In this document: piece by piece, positions 1 through 10,430 of the stretch
Layout of the letters: each line of letters starts with the position of its first letter
Numbering within the stretch: the first letter of the stretch is position 1
Assembly (NCBI GenBank): GCA_029817715.1
Contig: JARUPY010000168.1
Span: 62,001 to 126,000, forward strand
Source: Melastoma dodecandrum
Lineage: Eukaryota > Streptophyta > Magnoliopsida > Myrtales > Melastomataceae
Reading direction: 5' to 3'
Length of the DNA: 64,000 nucleotides
Notes under the pieces: generated by a model
Databases searched by the model: none
What the model was told of the DNA's origin: nothing
What the model saw: the letters and a program-made list of their open reading frames with translations, nothing else
Made by a program: the position numbers and the translations under genes

Positions 1-1
1 A

Positions 2-657
2 TTCTTAGACCAATATTTCCCGCCATCCAAGATATCCCAGATGAGGAATGAAATCAGCACTTTCAGGCAACACGAGACAGAAACTTTCGTGGAGGCTTGG
101 GAGCGTTTCAAAAATTTATTAATTCAATGCCCATATCATGATTTACCTGGATGGCGACAACTGAAAGCTTTTACAATGGGTTGACGAAAACATCGCGCAA
201 GGACCTCAACTTAGCATCGAACGGATCATTCCTACGAAAATCATATGTGGAAGGAAGAGAGCTTCTGGAGACTATGAGGAGGACTTGTGTACCAAGTCAA
301 TCATTTGACCGGATTAATGGTAAAAAGACTACGGGTGTTCATGAACTCGATGCACTCACATCTATTCAAGCACAGATATCGGCATTGGCTAAGAAATTCG
401 AGTCGGTGAATGTACAGTCCATCCAAAGTACAACTAGAGGATGTGATATTTGCGGTGGTGGACATATAACAGATCGATGTTCTGCAAGCATGGAAGAGGC
501 TAATTTTATTGGAAATTAAAGGAACAATCCCTATTCCAACACGTATAATCCGGGATGGAGGAACCATCTTAACTTTTCTTGGAAAGGGCAACAAACAGTC
601 GATCATCGAGCAACACAACCACCAGGATTTCAACAATCCAAAGCATCAGAACCAGAA
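2..657 (+). pseudogene. gag remnant (Athila), frameshifted
   Basis: The gag capsid-like region is split between frames. Positions 2-185 read as the segment with ETFVEAWERFKNLL, and from about 150 a neighbouring frame continues with ESFYNGLTK. A CCHC-type zinc knuckle (CDICGGGHITDRC) follows at about 450-480. A TAA at 517-519 interrupts it, after which the same frame resumes similarity (NTYNPGWRNH) until about 657, where another shift links to the pol frame. The matching stretch of the element at 30447 is uninterrupted, which locates the breaks. The protein would package element RNA in cytoplasmic particles; this copy cannot make a full-length product. Confidence 0.8.
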
Positions 658-3600
658 AAAAGACGAATTTTGAGGATTTGATGACGAAGTACATGGCAAA
701 ACAAGATAAGTACATGGCGAATCAAGATGCCATAATAAAGAATCAAACAGCATCAATAAGGAACTTGGAGAATCAAGTCAGTCAGCTCGCTCAAGCCTTG
801 AACTCGCGTCAACAAGGAGGGTTGCCAAGTGATACTGAGGTCAATCCACGAGAATATGTTAAAGCAGTAACTTTGAGAAACGGCCGGGCACTTGAAGAAG
901 TACCACCAAAGATTCGGTCGAGTGACAATAAAAAGTCAAGTGAGATTAGTGATCTTCCACGAGAGCCAATCGATGAGGAGGCGAACACATCCAGGCTGAA
1001 CAAAGGACGAGATAAGGAATTTGAGAATTTTCACAGAAACGAGAAGGACGTGTCCTCCGGATCTGAAGGACGCGTCTCTGAACATTCTGTGGAAGAAGCA
1101 GCGCTGAAGGATGCGACCCTGCCATCTGAAGGATGCGTCCCTCCCCCAACTGAACAATCACATCGTCCCACTTGGATAATACCCAACATGGGGAAGCTAG
1201 AACGACCACCACTTCCATTCCCTCAAAGAGCTAAGAAGCATGATGAAGCCCAATTCCGTAAGTTTCTCGACGTGTTTAAGAAACTCCATATTAACATTCC
1301 TCTTGCAGAAGCTCTTGAGCAGATGTCGAGCTATGTCAAGTTCATGAAGGACGTTCTATCGAAGAAAAGAAGGTTAGGTGAGTTTGAAACCGTTGCACTA
1401 ACGGAAGAATGCAGTGCCATTTTGCAACGAAAGCTTCCTCCTAAACTAAAAGATCCAGGTAGTTTCACTATCCCTTGTACTATCGGCTCACAATTTCATG
1501 GTAAGGCTTTGTATAATCTTGGTGCGAGTATCAATCTTATGCCTTTATCTGTATACCATGAGTTAGGTTTAGGGGAAGTGAAACCTACGTCTGTGACATT
1601 GCAATTAGCTGATAGATCAATAACATATCCTAGAGGTATTGTTGAAGATGTGCTTGTTAAGGTGGATAAGTTTATCTTTCCAGCGGATTTCGTAGTTTTA
1701 GATTTTGAGGAAGATAAGAATATCCCCATCATCTTAGGGAGGCCATTCTTGGCAACAGGTAGAGCACTCATTGATGTTCAAAAATGTGAATTGACCATTC
1801 GGGTTAATGATCAGGAGGTAACCTTTAATGTTTTAAAATCGATGAAATGCCCGAGTGTACCTGATGAATGCTTTCTTATTGATGTTTTGAATAGGTACGC
1901 TACCGAGATGCCCTATGATGATCCACTTGAAATTGCAATGAATTCAATGTCATCCGACAATGAAGAAGTACAAGAAGCGGCAAAATCAATAGATGCAATA
2001 CCACACATGTTAAAGGGAGCACATTTTGAAGCTCTGGAGAGGCCGCATAATCCGATGAAACCATCGATTGAAGTACCACCCCACTTGGAGTTAAAACCAT
2101 TACCTGAATACCTGAGGTATGCATATCTTGGAAGTAATGAAACTCTACCCATTATTATTTCATCGGCATTAACAGTGACACAGGAAGAAAAATTGCTTCG
2201 AGTCTTGAGGGAATATAAACGAGCATTAGGGTGAACAATTGCTGATATTCGAGGTATCAGACCGTCAATTTGCATGCACAAGATTCTGTTGGAAGAAAAC
2301 CATAAGGTTTCGGTGGAGAATCAACGACGACTCAACCCGAACATGAAGGAGGTTATCAAGAAGGAAATCATCAAATGGCTTGATGCAGGTATAATATATC
2401 CGATTTCTGACAGTTCTTTTGTGAGTCATGTGCAGTGTGTACCTAAGAAAGGTGGGATGACCATTGTCTCCAACGAAAAGAATGTGCTCATTCCCACGCG
2501 AACGGTGACTGGTTGGCGAGTTTGCATGGATTATAGGAAGTTGAATAAAGCCACAAGAAAGGATCACTTCCCACTTCCATTTATAGATCAAATGTTGGAT
2601 CGCCTGGCAGGTAAAAGATTTTACTGTTTTCTAGATGGTTATTCTGGATATAACCAAATTGCCATAGCAGCAGAAGATCAAGAAAAGACTACTTTTACAT
2701 GCCCGTATGGTACGTTTGCTTTTCGTCGAATGCCTTTTGGTCTATGTAATGCCCCAGCTACGTTTCAGAGATGCATGATGTCTATTTTCACTGATATGGT
2801 TGAGCAGTGCCTTGAAGTTTTTATGGACGATTTTTCCATCTTTGGAATGTCTTTTGATGATTGCTTGACAAATTTAGCTCGTGTGCTGAAACGTTGTGAA
2901 GAAACAAACCTTATTTTAAATTGGGGAAAATGTCATTTTATGGTTCGAGAGGGTATGGTTCTGGGACACAGGATATCAAATAAGGGGATTGAAGTGGATC
3001 GAGCAAAGATAGAAACGATCGAAAAGTTGCCGCCACCAACATTAGTCAAAGCAATCCGGAGTTTTCTTGGACACGCAGGATTTTACAGAAGATTTATCAA
3101 GGATTTTTCCAAAATTTCCAAGCCACTTTGCAATCTCTTAGAAAAGGACAGGTCCTTTATTTTCGATGATGACTGCCTTAGTGCCTTCAACGAGTTCAAG
3201 CAAAGGTTAATTTATGCCCCTATAGTTATTACACCTGATTGGAATTTACCATTTGAACTAATCTGCGATGCAAGCGACTACGCGGTTGGAGCCGTTCTAG
3301 GACAAAGAGTGAATAAGGTATTTCATGTCATTTACTATGCGAGTCGAACTCTTGATGATGCTCAGGTAAATTATACTACCACAGAAAAAGAATTACTTGC
3401 GATTGTCTATGCCTTTGATAAATTTCGGAGTTATCCTGTCGGTACAAAAGTTATTGTGTTCACTGACCAGTTTGACATCAAGTACTTGATCTCAAAGAAG
3501 GAGGCAAAGCCGCGACTTTTCAGGTGGGTTCTTCTTTTGCAAGAGTTTGACCTTGAAATTAGGGACAGAAAGGGATCCGAGAATCAGGTTGCTGATCATT

Positions 3601-4928
3601 TATCGAGGTTGGAAAATGCGACTTCATCTCACGACTATGCGGCAATTAATGAATCATTTCCTGATGAACAATTGTTTGCTATGAACGATTTGGCGTTCCC
3701 TTGGTATGCCGACTTTGTGAATTATATTGTTTCTAACCATATTCCCTCCGACTTTACTCCTCAACAAAAGAAGAAATTTTTGCATGACGTACGCTACTAC
3801 ATGTGGGATGAACCATTTCTCTTTAGGCATTGTGCTGATCAAGTTATCAGGAGATGTGTGCCAGAGGAAGAAATCAAAGGCATCCTCGAACATTGTCACT
3901 CATCACCCTATGGCGGACACTTTGGAGGAGACCGAACAGCAGCTAAAGTTTTGCAATCAGGATTCTATTGGCCGACTCTTTTCAAGGATTCATATAATTT
4001 TGTTGCATCTTGTGACAGGTGTCAACGTGTGGGAAACATCACCAGGAGACACGAGATGCCATTGCAAAGCATCCTTGAAGTTGAGCTCTTCGATGTGTGG
4101 GACATCGATTTTATGGGTCCCTTTATTTCATCTTTTAATAATAAGTACATCCTTATGGCTGTTGATTATGTTTCAAAGTGGGTGGAAGCAGTAGCGCTGC
4201 CTTCTAATGATTCTAAAGTCGTGTGCAAGTTTTTGAAAAAGCAGATTTTCACCCGATTTGGCACACCACGGGCTATCATAAGCGAAGAAAGGACGCACTT
4301 TTGTAACCGCTATTTTGATCAACTCCTGAAAAAGTATGGTATCAAGCACAAGATAGCTACAGCATATCATCCACAAACGAGCGGGCAAGTCGAAGTCTCT
4401 AATCGGGAAATCAAGCGTATTTTAGAGAAAATGGTATGTCCAACGAGGAAGGATTGGTCAACGAAGTTAGACGATGCATTGTGGGCATACAGGACAGCAT
4501 ACAAAAATCCAATTGGGATGTCACCATACAGAATGGTTTTTGGCAAGGCGTGTCATCTTCCGGTAGAACTCGAGCATAAAGCGTATTGGGCTCCGAAGAA
4601 GTTGAACCTCAATCTCGAAGAAGCCGGTGAAAGAAGATTACTTCAATTGAATGAGGTTGATGAACTTCGGTTGCAAGCATATGACAGTGCGAGAGTGTAC
4701 AAGGACAAGACAAAGAAATGGCACGATGGTAAGATCATACCCAGACACTTCGAGACAGGCCAACTGGTATTGCTGTTCAACTCCCGACTCAAATTATTCC
4801 CTGGGAAACTAAAATCGCGATGGTCGGACCCTTTCCGAGTTGTTGAAGTATTCCCATATGGAGCAATTGAAGTTTTAGATGAGAGTTCGGGAAGGAAATT
4901 CAAAGTAAATGGACAACGGCTAAAATAA
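579..4928 (+). pseudogene. pol polyprotein (protease-RT-RNase H-integrase), Athila, one internal stop
   Basis: One reading frame spans the region, broken once by TGA at 2232-2234 where the family has Trp. Order: gag tail; aspartic protease (about 1455-1760), with Asn at 1515-1517 (LYNLGAS) where the related copy has the catalytic Asp; reverse transcriptase (about 2330-3000) with FMDDFS near 2820; RNase H (about 3240-3600) with the [13 protein letters not shown] start; integrase zinc-binding region (about 3885-4030) with [11 protein letters not shown] and CDRCQ; integrase core (about 4095-4430). The core has Asp in DFMGP and Glu in GQVEVSNRE, but reads ISEERTHF where the family has an ISDGG-type sequence, so the second acidic residue is Glu. 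It ends at TAA 4926-4928. Protease and integrase are probably impaired, so the copy is unlikely to be autonomous. Confidence 0.9.
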
Positions 4929-6516
4929 TATCAAGGAAGCTTTGAACGGGAAACATCCTCGATTAACTTGAAAGAGCCTTGAAAACGAGAAGAGAGTCAA
5001 GCCGATGACTATAAATCAAGCGCTTCTCGGGAGGCAACCCGAGTTTACTTTTATTTTTTGATTTTCATTGATAAGTTCATCGTTTTATTTTGCTTTTTGT
5101 TAACAATTTTTATTTTATTTTGCAGAAAACTCAAGGACGCGTCCCTCACAGCCAAGGATGGGACCTCGGGCATTCTGCAATCTAACAGAACCATGGAGGA
5201 TGCATCCTCCAATTTGAAGGACGCGTCCCTCCGAAAAAAACAGAAAAAAAAGAAAGAAAAACAAAAGAAAAACAAAATATAAAATAGTTATAATTTCTTT
5301 TAAGTGACAACCCTAACCCATTTTTTTGTGTAGCATTCACTTGTTGATTTCTAGAAGAAGGAGGAGCTGGATTCGGAAAATGACAACTCCCAAGACCTTG
5401 AGGACGAAAATGATGCTAATGACGGCGACGACTAGCTCACCCCAGGGGAGTACTTTGTTCTTCATCTCTTACTATTCATATTTACATTGGGGCGATGTCT
5501 AGTCTAGGTTTGGGGGTGTTGTTTATGCTGCAATTATGCTTCTCTATGTGGTTTGGGTTGATAGTCATTTCTAATTTATTGCTTGCTAGTGGTGTTTTGA
5601 TTTTTAGTTTTGATTTTTTAGGTCATTTATAGAGTAAGTCTAGGTGTGTCTATCTCTTCAGTAGACTTGACGATATCTTTGGTGAGCTGACCCTTATTCG
5701 ATGATGACTTATTATGCACATGCTTACGACTTATGGAAGAGTGAAAATTGAGCTTAATTGACTGATAAAACTGTTTTTTTTAGTGAGTAATAATTCCTCG
5801 ATATGGATTGGTAGTGAGTGAAAACAATTCTCGAAATCTAATAACGCATAGTAGCTGGTGTTGCGTGGGGCTGGCTAGGCATTGATTTGAAACAAGTTCT
5901 AAAAAGAAAATAGTAAAGAAGTGAAAAAAAAAGGGTTACTGACGCTCTGAGTACTAATGTTTAGGCGTGAAAAAAAAAGAGAGAAATAAAGTGATTGAAA
6001 TGAGATTGGCGCCTAAATATGTACTTGTGGTGTGAGTCCTGCTGGTGTACTCGAGAATGAGATTCGAGGGTGCTTCATCGCCTAATGCCTTGATCCAACT
6101 GAACCGGGAGTCATTGATCAAATACTCGTTACATGGGTACACTAGAATGTGATGAAACATTTAGAGTCGTGTAGCTGAAATAAAGGTTGTGAAAAAAAGA
6201 AAAAAATAATGGTTGAGAATCCTGAGGACGAGTGGATGATTAGTGTTTGGTTGGTTTCTACAAAGTGCCGGTCTAATATGTTTTATTGGAAGTCTTTAAT
6301 TGTTGAGTTCACTACATGACATACCGAGGTTTTGAACATTATGTGGAGTTTGATCAAATTGAAATTGTTTTTCTTGACAAATGACTCGACCAGCGGAAGT
6401 GAGCATGTGCAGTGCTGAGAATAGAGAGAGGGTTGCTCAAATTGGATTGAGTTGGGTTTTGCTGAAGAGTTATCTTTTGTGTTTTTTTTTCTATTTGCTC
6501 AAGGACTAGCAAATTG
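4929..6516 (+). other. 3' noncoding spacer of the Athila element
   Basis: About 1.6 kb separates the pol stop from the polypurine tract. I see no ORF resembling an env-like protein, although classical Athila elements often carry one here. The stretch holds A-rich runs, copies of the palindromic GGACGCGTCC-type motif (near 5135 and 5218) and an extra polypurine-like tract at 5505-5518. The corresponding spacer of the second Athila element (35735-36802) is similar in sequence and order, so this is a family feature. Confidence 0.7.
5505..5518 (+). promoter_or_regulatory. Extra polypurine-tract-like sequence
   Basis: TAGGTTTGGGGGTG matches, base for base, the tract directly before the 3' LTR at 6517-6530 but lies about 1 kb upstream of it. 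A matching extra copy occurs in the second Athila element at 35833-35846. It could be a second plus-strand priming site; that role is inference. Confidence 0.5.
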
Positions 6517-6530
6517 TAGGTTTGGGGGTG
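6517..6530 (+). promoter_or_regulatory. Polypurine tract before the 3' LTR
   Basis: TAGGTTTGGGGGTG directly abuts the TG that opens the LTR at 6531, the expected place for the plus-strand primer of an LTR retrotransposon. Confidence 0.75.
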
Positions 6531-8022
6531 TGATAACTCTATGAAAGTAGGGTTATTTCGTATCTCTAATGATGCTTTATGTGGTTAGTCGTACGAGTAT
6601 TGATATGAATTTGGTAGGATTTGAGTATTTTTTTAGTTTAGTTTTAATTTAAAAAGTTTAGTTTTAATTTAAGTCGTTCTTTGTTATTTTCGTAGTTTTT
6701 GAATCTATTTTGAGTTGAATCTTTTATTTGGTTGATGCCTCTTGGTTTGTCATGTTTTAATGTAGGAAAATGAAGGAAATTATGAAGCTGGAACGAAGTG
6801 AATGGGATATGAGCGGAAAGTGGACAGAGAGCAGAAGGACGCATCCTTCAGTCCTCAGGGACGCGTCCTTGAAGGTTCCGTGGATTCAAGCGACCACCGA
6901 CGAACCTATTTCCAAATCGCCAAGGAGTCTTCAAATCTTCCGGAGACTACATTATGAAGACATAGAGGATCAATTAGGCATTTATTTTGGTAGTTTTAGG
7001 CTATTTTATTTTATTCTCCCTAGAAATATTATTTAGATTTGGAGAATCTTAGGAAATCTTTCTAGAGGGGAAACGAGATATTCTGTTTTCGAGGAACTTT
7101 AGAGGGATTTATTCTGAAGGGAGGAAAGAGGAGGAGACATTCGACTGGGGAACGGAGAAGGAGGTGACGGCTAGGGTTGAATTGGGGAGCAGAGAACGAG
7201 GTTACTACTTCTCGGATCGGAAGATCGGGAGGGAGTTTCTCTTTTCTTTTCTTTCCCGTTGATTTCTATGTCGTTATTGTTTTCTCTTGAACTTGGGATG
7301 AATTTCTTTTACGTTATGATCTAATTTCTTTTTCTAGGACTTCAATGGAACTTAGCGATTTTATTTAACGAATGAATTCCTTTTCTCCGTGTTATTCAAA
7401 TTCGTGTTGTTACTTATTCAAATCTTGATCTTAATGCGGTTAATTGACTGGCCACCAATTAATTTGATATAGAGACCTATTCGGGCTTGGAAAAGTTGTT
7501 TAGGTTAAGCCGTGGATTGAATAGCCTAAGTTAGCGTCTCGTTGGAAAACGGAGCTAATTAGCGAAAAGGATAGGAATATACCGAATCGCCTTAGGTAGC
7601 CATTTAGGGTTGTTACATAATGGGTTCCCACTAGTTAATTGCCTAGGAATAGAGTGATTAGCTCGATACAGGGAATACGTCCTTAGAGCTTTCGGAAGAG
7701 GCGTAAGGAGATAATCGAACCCTAGGTTAGTAACTTGAGAATTTGATAACTGGAGAAAGGAAGGAACGAGTTAGATAATTCGTTAGGGGAAATTGATAGT
7801 CCTAGGCTTTTAATATTTGATTGAACTACCGTTTATTTGCATTTTATTTCTCTCTTTTACTATCATTCATCTTGTTGACTTGACCTCGATATCGTTAAAC
7901 GTGTGACCGTTAGGAATTTCTTCTCTATTGATTCTCTGTGGGATCGACCTCTACTTACCCTATCTACAAGTTAGTTAGGTTTGCTACAGTATTTAATTTG
8001 CCGCCTTCGACAAGCGAGATCA
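6531..8022 (+). repeat. 3' LTR of the Athila element
   Basis: It starts TGATAACTCTATGAAAGTAG, like both LTRs of the element at 28868-38268, and follows a polypurine tract. It shares with them an early 'GTAGGAAAATGAAG'-type stretch, paired GGACGC(A/G)TCC motifs near 6838-6870 and a G/A-rich middle. The end is placed at the CA near 8022 by analogy with the spacing before the primer site in the second element. Without the 5' LTR the end and target duplication cannot be confirmed. Confidence 0.7.
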
Positions 8023-9529
8023 CGGGCAGAATCTACCAATAAAACTATAAATGGGAATATTAAAAAAAAAATGATCAACGAAAACCCAATTAGGTGATAT
8101 GAGTTTTTGTTAAATACGCTCTGGGCGTACAACGTTACCAAAAGGGAAAGCATCATTAATATCTCTTATAATATGGTGTCGGTCATGATTTCATTCTACC
8201 AATTGAAGTACGTTATAGGACTTTGAGGATATCACGACAGATAACCTTACCAACACAGAATACACTGAGTTTGTGCACCTTGAGACTGAACAATTTGAGG
8301 AAAAGCGATTGCATGCACTCGAACACCATCCAAGCATAGAAAGAAAAATCGGGTAACTCGTTATCACAACGAGAAGGTGGTAAAAAAGCATGGATTGAGC
8401 AAGCGAATATCACAGATTTAACAAGCTTTTATGTTTAAAAGAATGACGCTACCCTAATTCAAAGAACTAGAGTTTTTTGCTCCAAGATAAGACGTTAGGA
8501 CTAAGGTGGCATTGAGGAGAAAGATAAGAGCTTATGAATATTTTTAGTTTCTAAAAAGCACGAATGCTAAAGGATTTCTATTCCTCCTTGCCGATAGACA
8601 CGAAGAAAATAAGGAGGCATATGTTGTTGATATATGGTTAATATTAGGCCCTAATTATGAACGCAAGGCTTCTTATTTATTGACTTTGATCGCAGCCCAG
8701 CCAATCCATCAATTAGTAGTCTTGACCACCGACAAGACGTGTGGAGCAAGCAAGCAAAAGGACGTTATCTGAGACAAGGAAATGAACGTGTGGTAACCGG
8801 GGGACAGACGCTTCTTTAATGAAGGATGCAGCGCGAGATTTCATGATATATCTGTTGGGATTTTAGCTTATAAATAGAGGGCTTCAAGACTTTGTAAATA
8901 CACACCTTCACACTTGTTCATAAATCGTTTTTTTTTTCTTTCTGCAAACATGAGGAGTGTAAGCTTCAGATGCCAATAAGAGTGCTTCATTTGCTTGTTC
9001 AATCTCGTTATCTTCCTTGCTGTTGTTTACTCCCCTTTGTCAGCCAGTTCTCGACCAAATTTTTTTTCATAGAAGGATTTGTAATTAAAACCTCCGAAGA
9101 GTCGATGCTATAATTAAATGAAATCACCATTATTACTTTTTACAAACTAATATCAATTACATACATCTTAAAATTTTACGAATTTTTATTTAAAATAAAA
9201 AATTATGGTATTATATTGTATCATTTCACTATCTACACCGAGTGGGGTCAAGTGTTTGGCTATTTTTGTTTTTTTTTTCCATTTTCGCCGCGATAGTTGC
9301 ACGAGACACAGATAGGATTTCCTAATCCGAGAAGGGCCTAGGCCCAAAAAGATATATGGGTATGGGCCTGGTTACGATGGGATTAGCATAGGGCCATGCA
9401 TAACCCCCAAAAAATTAGGGGGAGTGGGTTAGTCTTTGGCATTTTGACTTGGAACCCGATCATGAATATATAGACAGACAAGGAGGAGTCAGGTCCAGAA
9501 TACCACTCCCACCTCCGACATTTAGCCAA
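8023..9529. other. Intergenic DNA, no recognised gene
   Basis: AT-rich DNA with only short ORFs that resemble nothing I know. A well-formed TATA box (TTATAAATAGA, 8868-8878) is followed by a pyrimidine-rich stretch and a short ATG-initiated frame, as in some plant LTR promoters, but I cannot find a matching second LTR or internal domains. Confidence 0.4.
8868..8878 (+). promoter_or_regulatory. TATA-box-like promoter element
   Basis: TTATAAATAGA fits the plant TATA consensus and lies about 70 bases upstream of an ATG near 8950. No coding sequence of note follows, so it may be a relic of a promoter or a solo LTR. Confidence 0.3.
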
Positions 9530-9839
9530 GGGCAGAGGTATATTTAAAATAATTAATAAATGTTACACTAAGAGAGGGGGAATTAGTGTTAAATTTCAAT
9601 AGAGGATTTTTAACTCTTTTTCGATAGATCCCGCGGTGGAAGGAAGCTTCGGTAAAACAGAACCGTATATATATTTCTGTAAGATAGAACGCACGAATGT
9701 GATTGCATTTTGTTTGATGCACACAAGACTTTTATAGTGGTTCAGCAAATTACTTACGTCCACTCTTTACCCAGAATTTGGATGGTATTCACTCAGACTT
9801 AACTTCGTAACAATTATAGAAGATAATCAACAATAGATC

Positions 9840-10150
9840 TTTTATAGCATAAACCAAAATATTCTGTACCACAAAAGACTGAGTGGCAAAGCATAGAACA
9901 GAAGGTTCTGTACTAGAGTAACTGAGTTGCACAATAGATACTAGAAGGTTCTGTATCGAATGTGTCAACCCTTTCTAGCACAGATCAAAAGATTATGTAC
10001 CAAAAATGCCTACCCTCTATAACAAAGACCTAAAATGTTATGTACCAGAGATGAATTGGTTTCAAAGCACAGACCGCAAGGTTCTGTGGCAAAGGTGACT
10101 GAATTTCAAAGCACAGATCGGAAGGTTCTGTACTACAGTGACTGAGTGCA
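9840..10150. repeat. Diverged tandem repeat, units about 50-60 bp
   Basis: A core resembling CACAGATCAGAAGGTTCTGT recurs about six times, with GACTGAGT-type spacers between cores (near 9864, 9905, 9945, 9975, 10040, 10075 and 10120). Just upstream (9715-9770) is sequence of the kind seen at plant copia element ends (TTTATAGTGGTTCAGCAAAT). I read the block as noncoding leader or LTR sequence of an old retroelement. Confidence 0.55.
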
Positions 10151-10324
10151 CACATTAGTGTGACTAACAAAAGTAACCAATGCGCAATCCCCTCAAGAAC
10201 AACGACTTCATGGCGTACCCCACGCGAGCATGTAGCAAACCGTATGCAAGCAGATAACGTCCCTGTCCAAGGATGGATTTTCCCTCCGGCGGCTCCGCAC
10301 AACCTGTACGATCTCCTCGAGATA

Positions 10325-10430
10325 GTGACTAAGCAAACACAAAGCCCTAACCCAAGGCTCTCCTGCGTCGTCCCTCGAGACTACGGCTAAGCAGACACAA
10401 AACTCCTGCCCAAGGTTATCCTGCACACAC
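10325..10430. repeat. Two-copy 58-bp tandem repeat
   Basis: The stretch starting TAAGCAAACACAAAGCCCT at 10330 recurs with changes as TAAGCAGACACAAAACTCCT at 10388. The two copies are linked by a CTGCGTCGTCCCTCGAGACTACGG-type segment. It continues the repetitive character of 9840-10150. Confidence 0.5.

Larger units (their letters stand above)
1..8022 (+). mobile_element. Athila-type Ty3/gypsy LTR retrotransposon, 5' part outside window
   Basis: The copy runs from partial gag through protease, reverse transcriptase, RNase H and integrase to a 3' LTR; the 5' LTR lies outside the window. Assignment to the Athila lineage rests on the pol protein (FMDDFS at the RT active site, an NLMPxSxxxELGL protease context) and on similarity throughout to the complete element at 28868-38268, which has a tRNA-Asp primer site. 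Both LTRs begin TGATAACTCTATGAAAGTAG. No env-like ORF lies between pol and the 3' LTR. The element is defective: gag is shifted and stopped, and pol has one in-frame TGA. The 3' boundary near 8022 is my estimate from a terminal CA. Confidence 0.9.

Noticed and set aside
4929..6516. An env-like gene of the Athila element
   Set aside because: No frame of useful length or membrane-protein character is present here or in the second copy's spacer.
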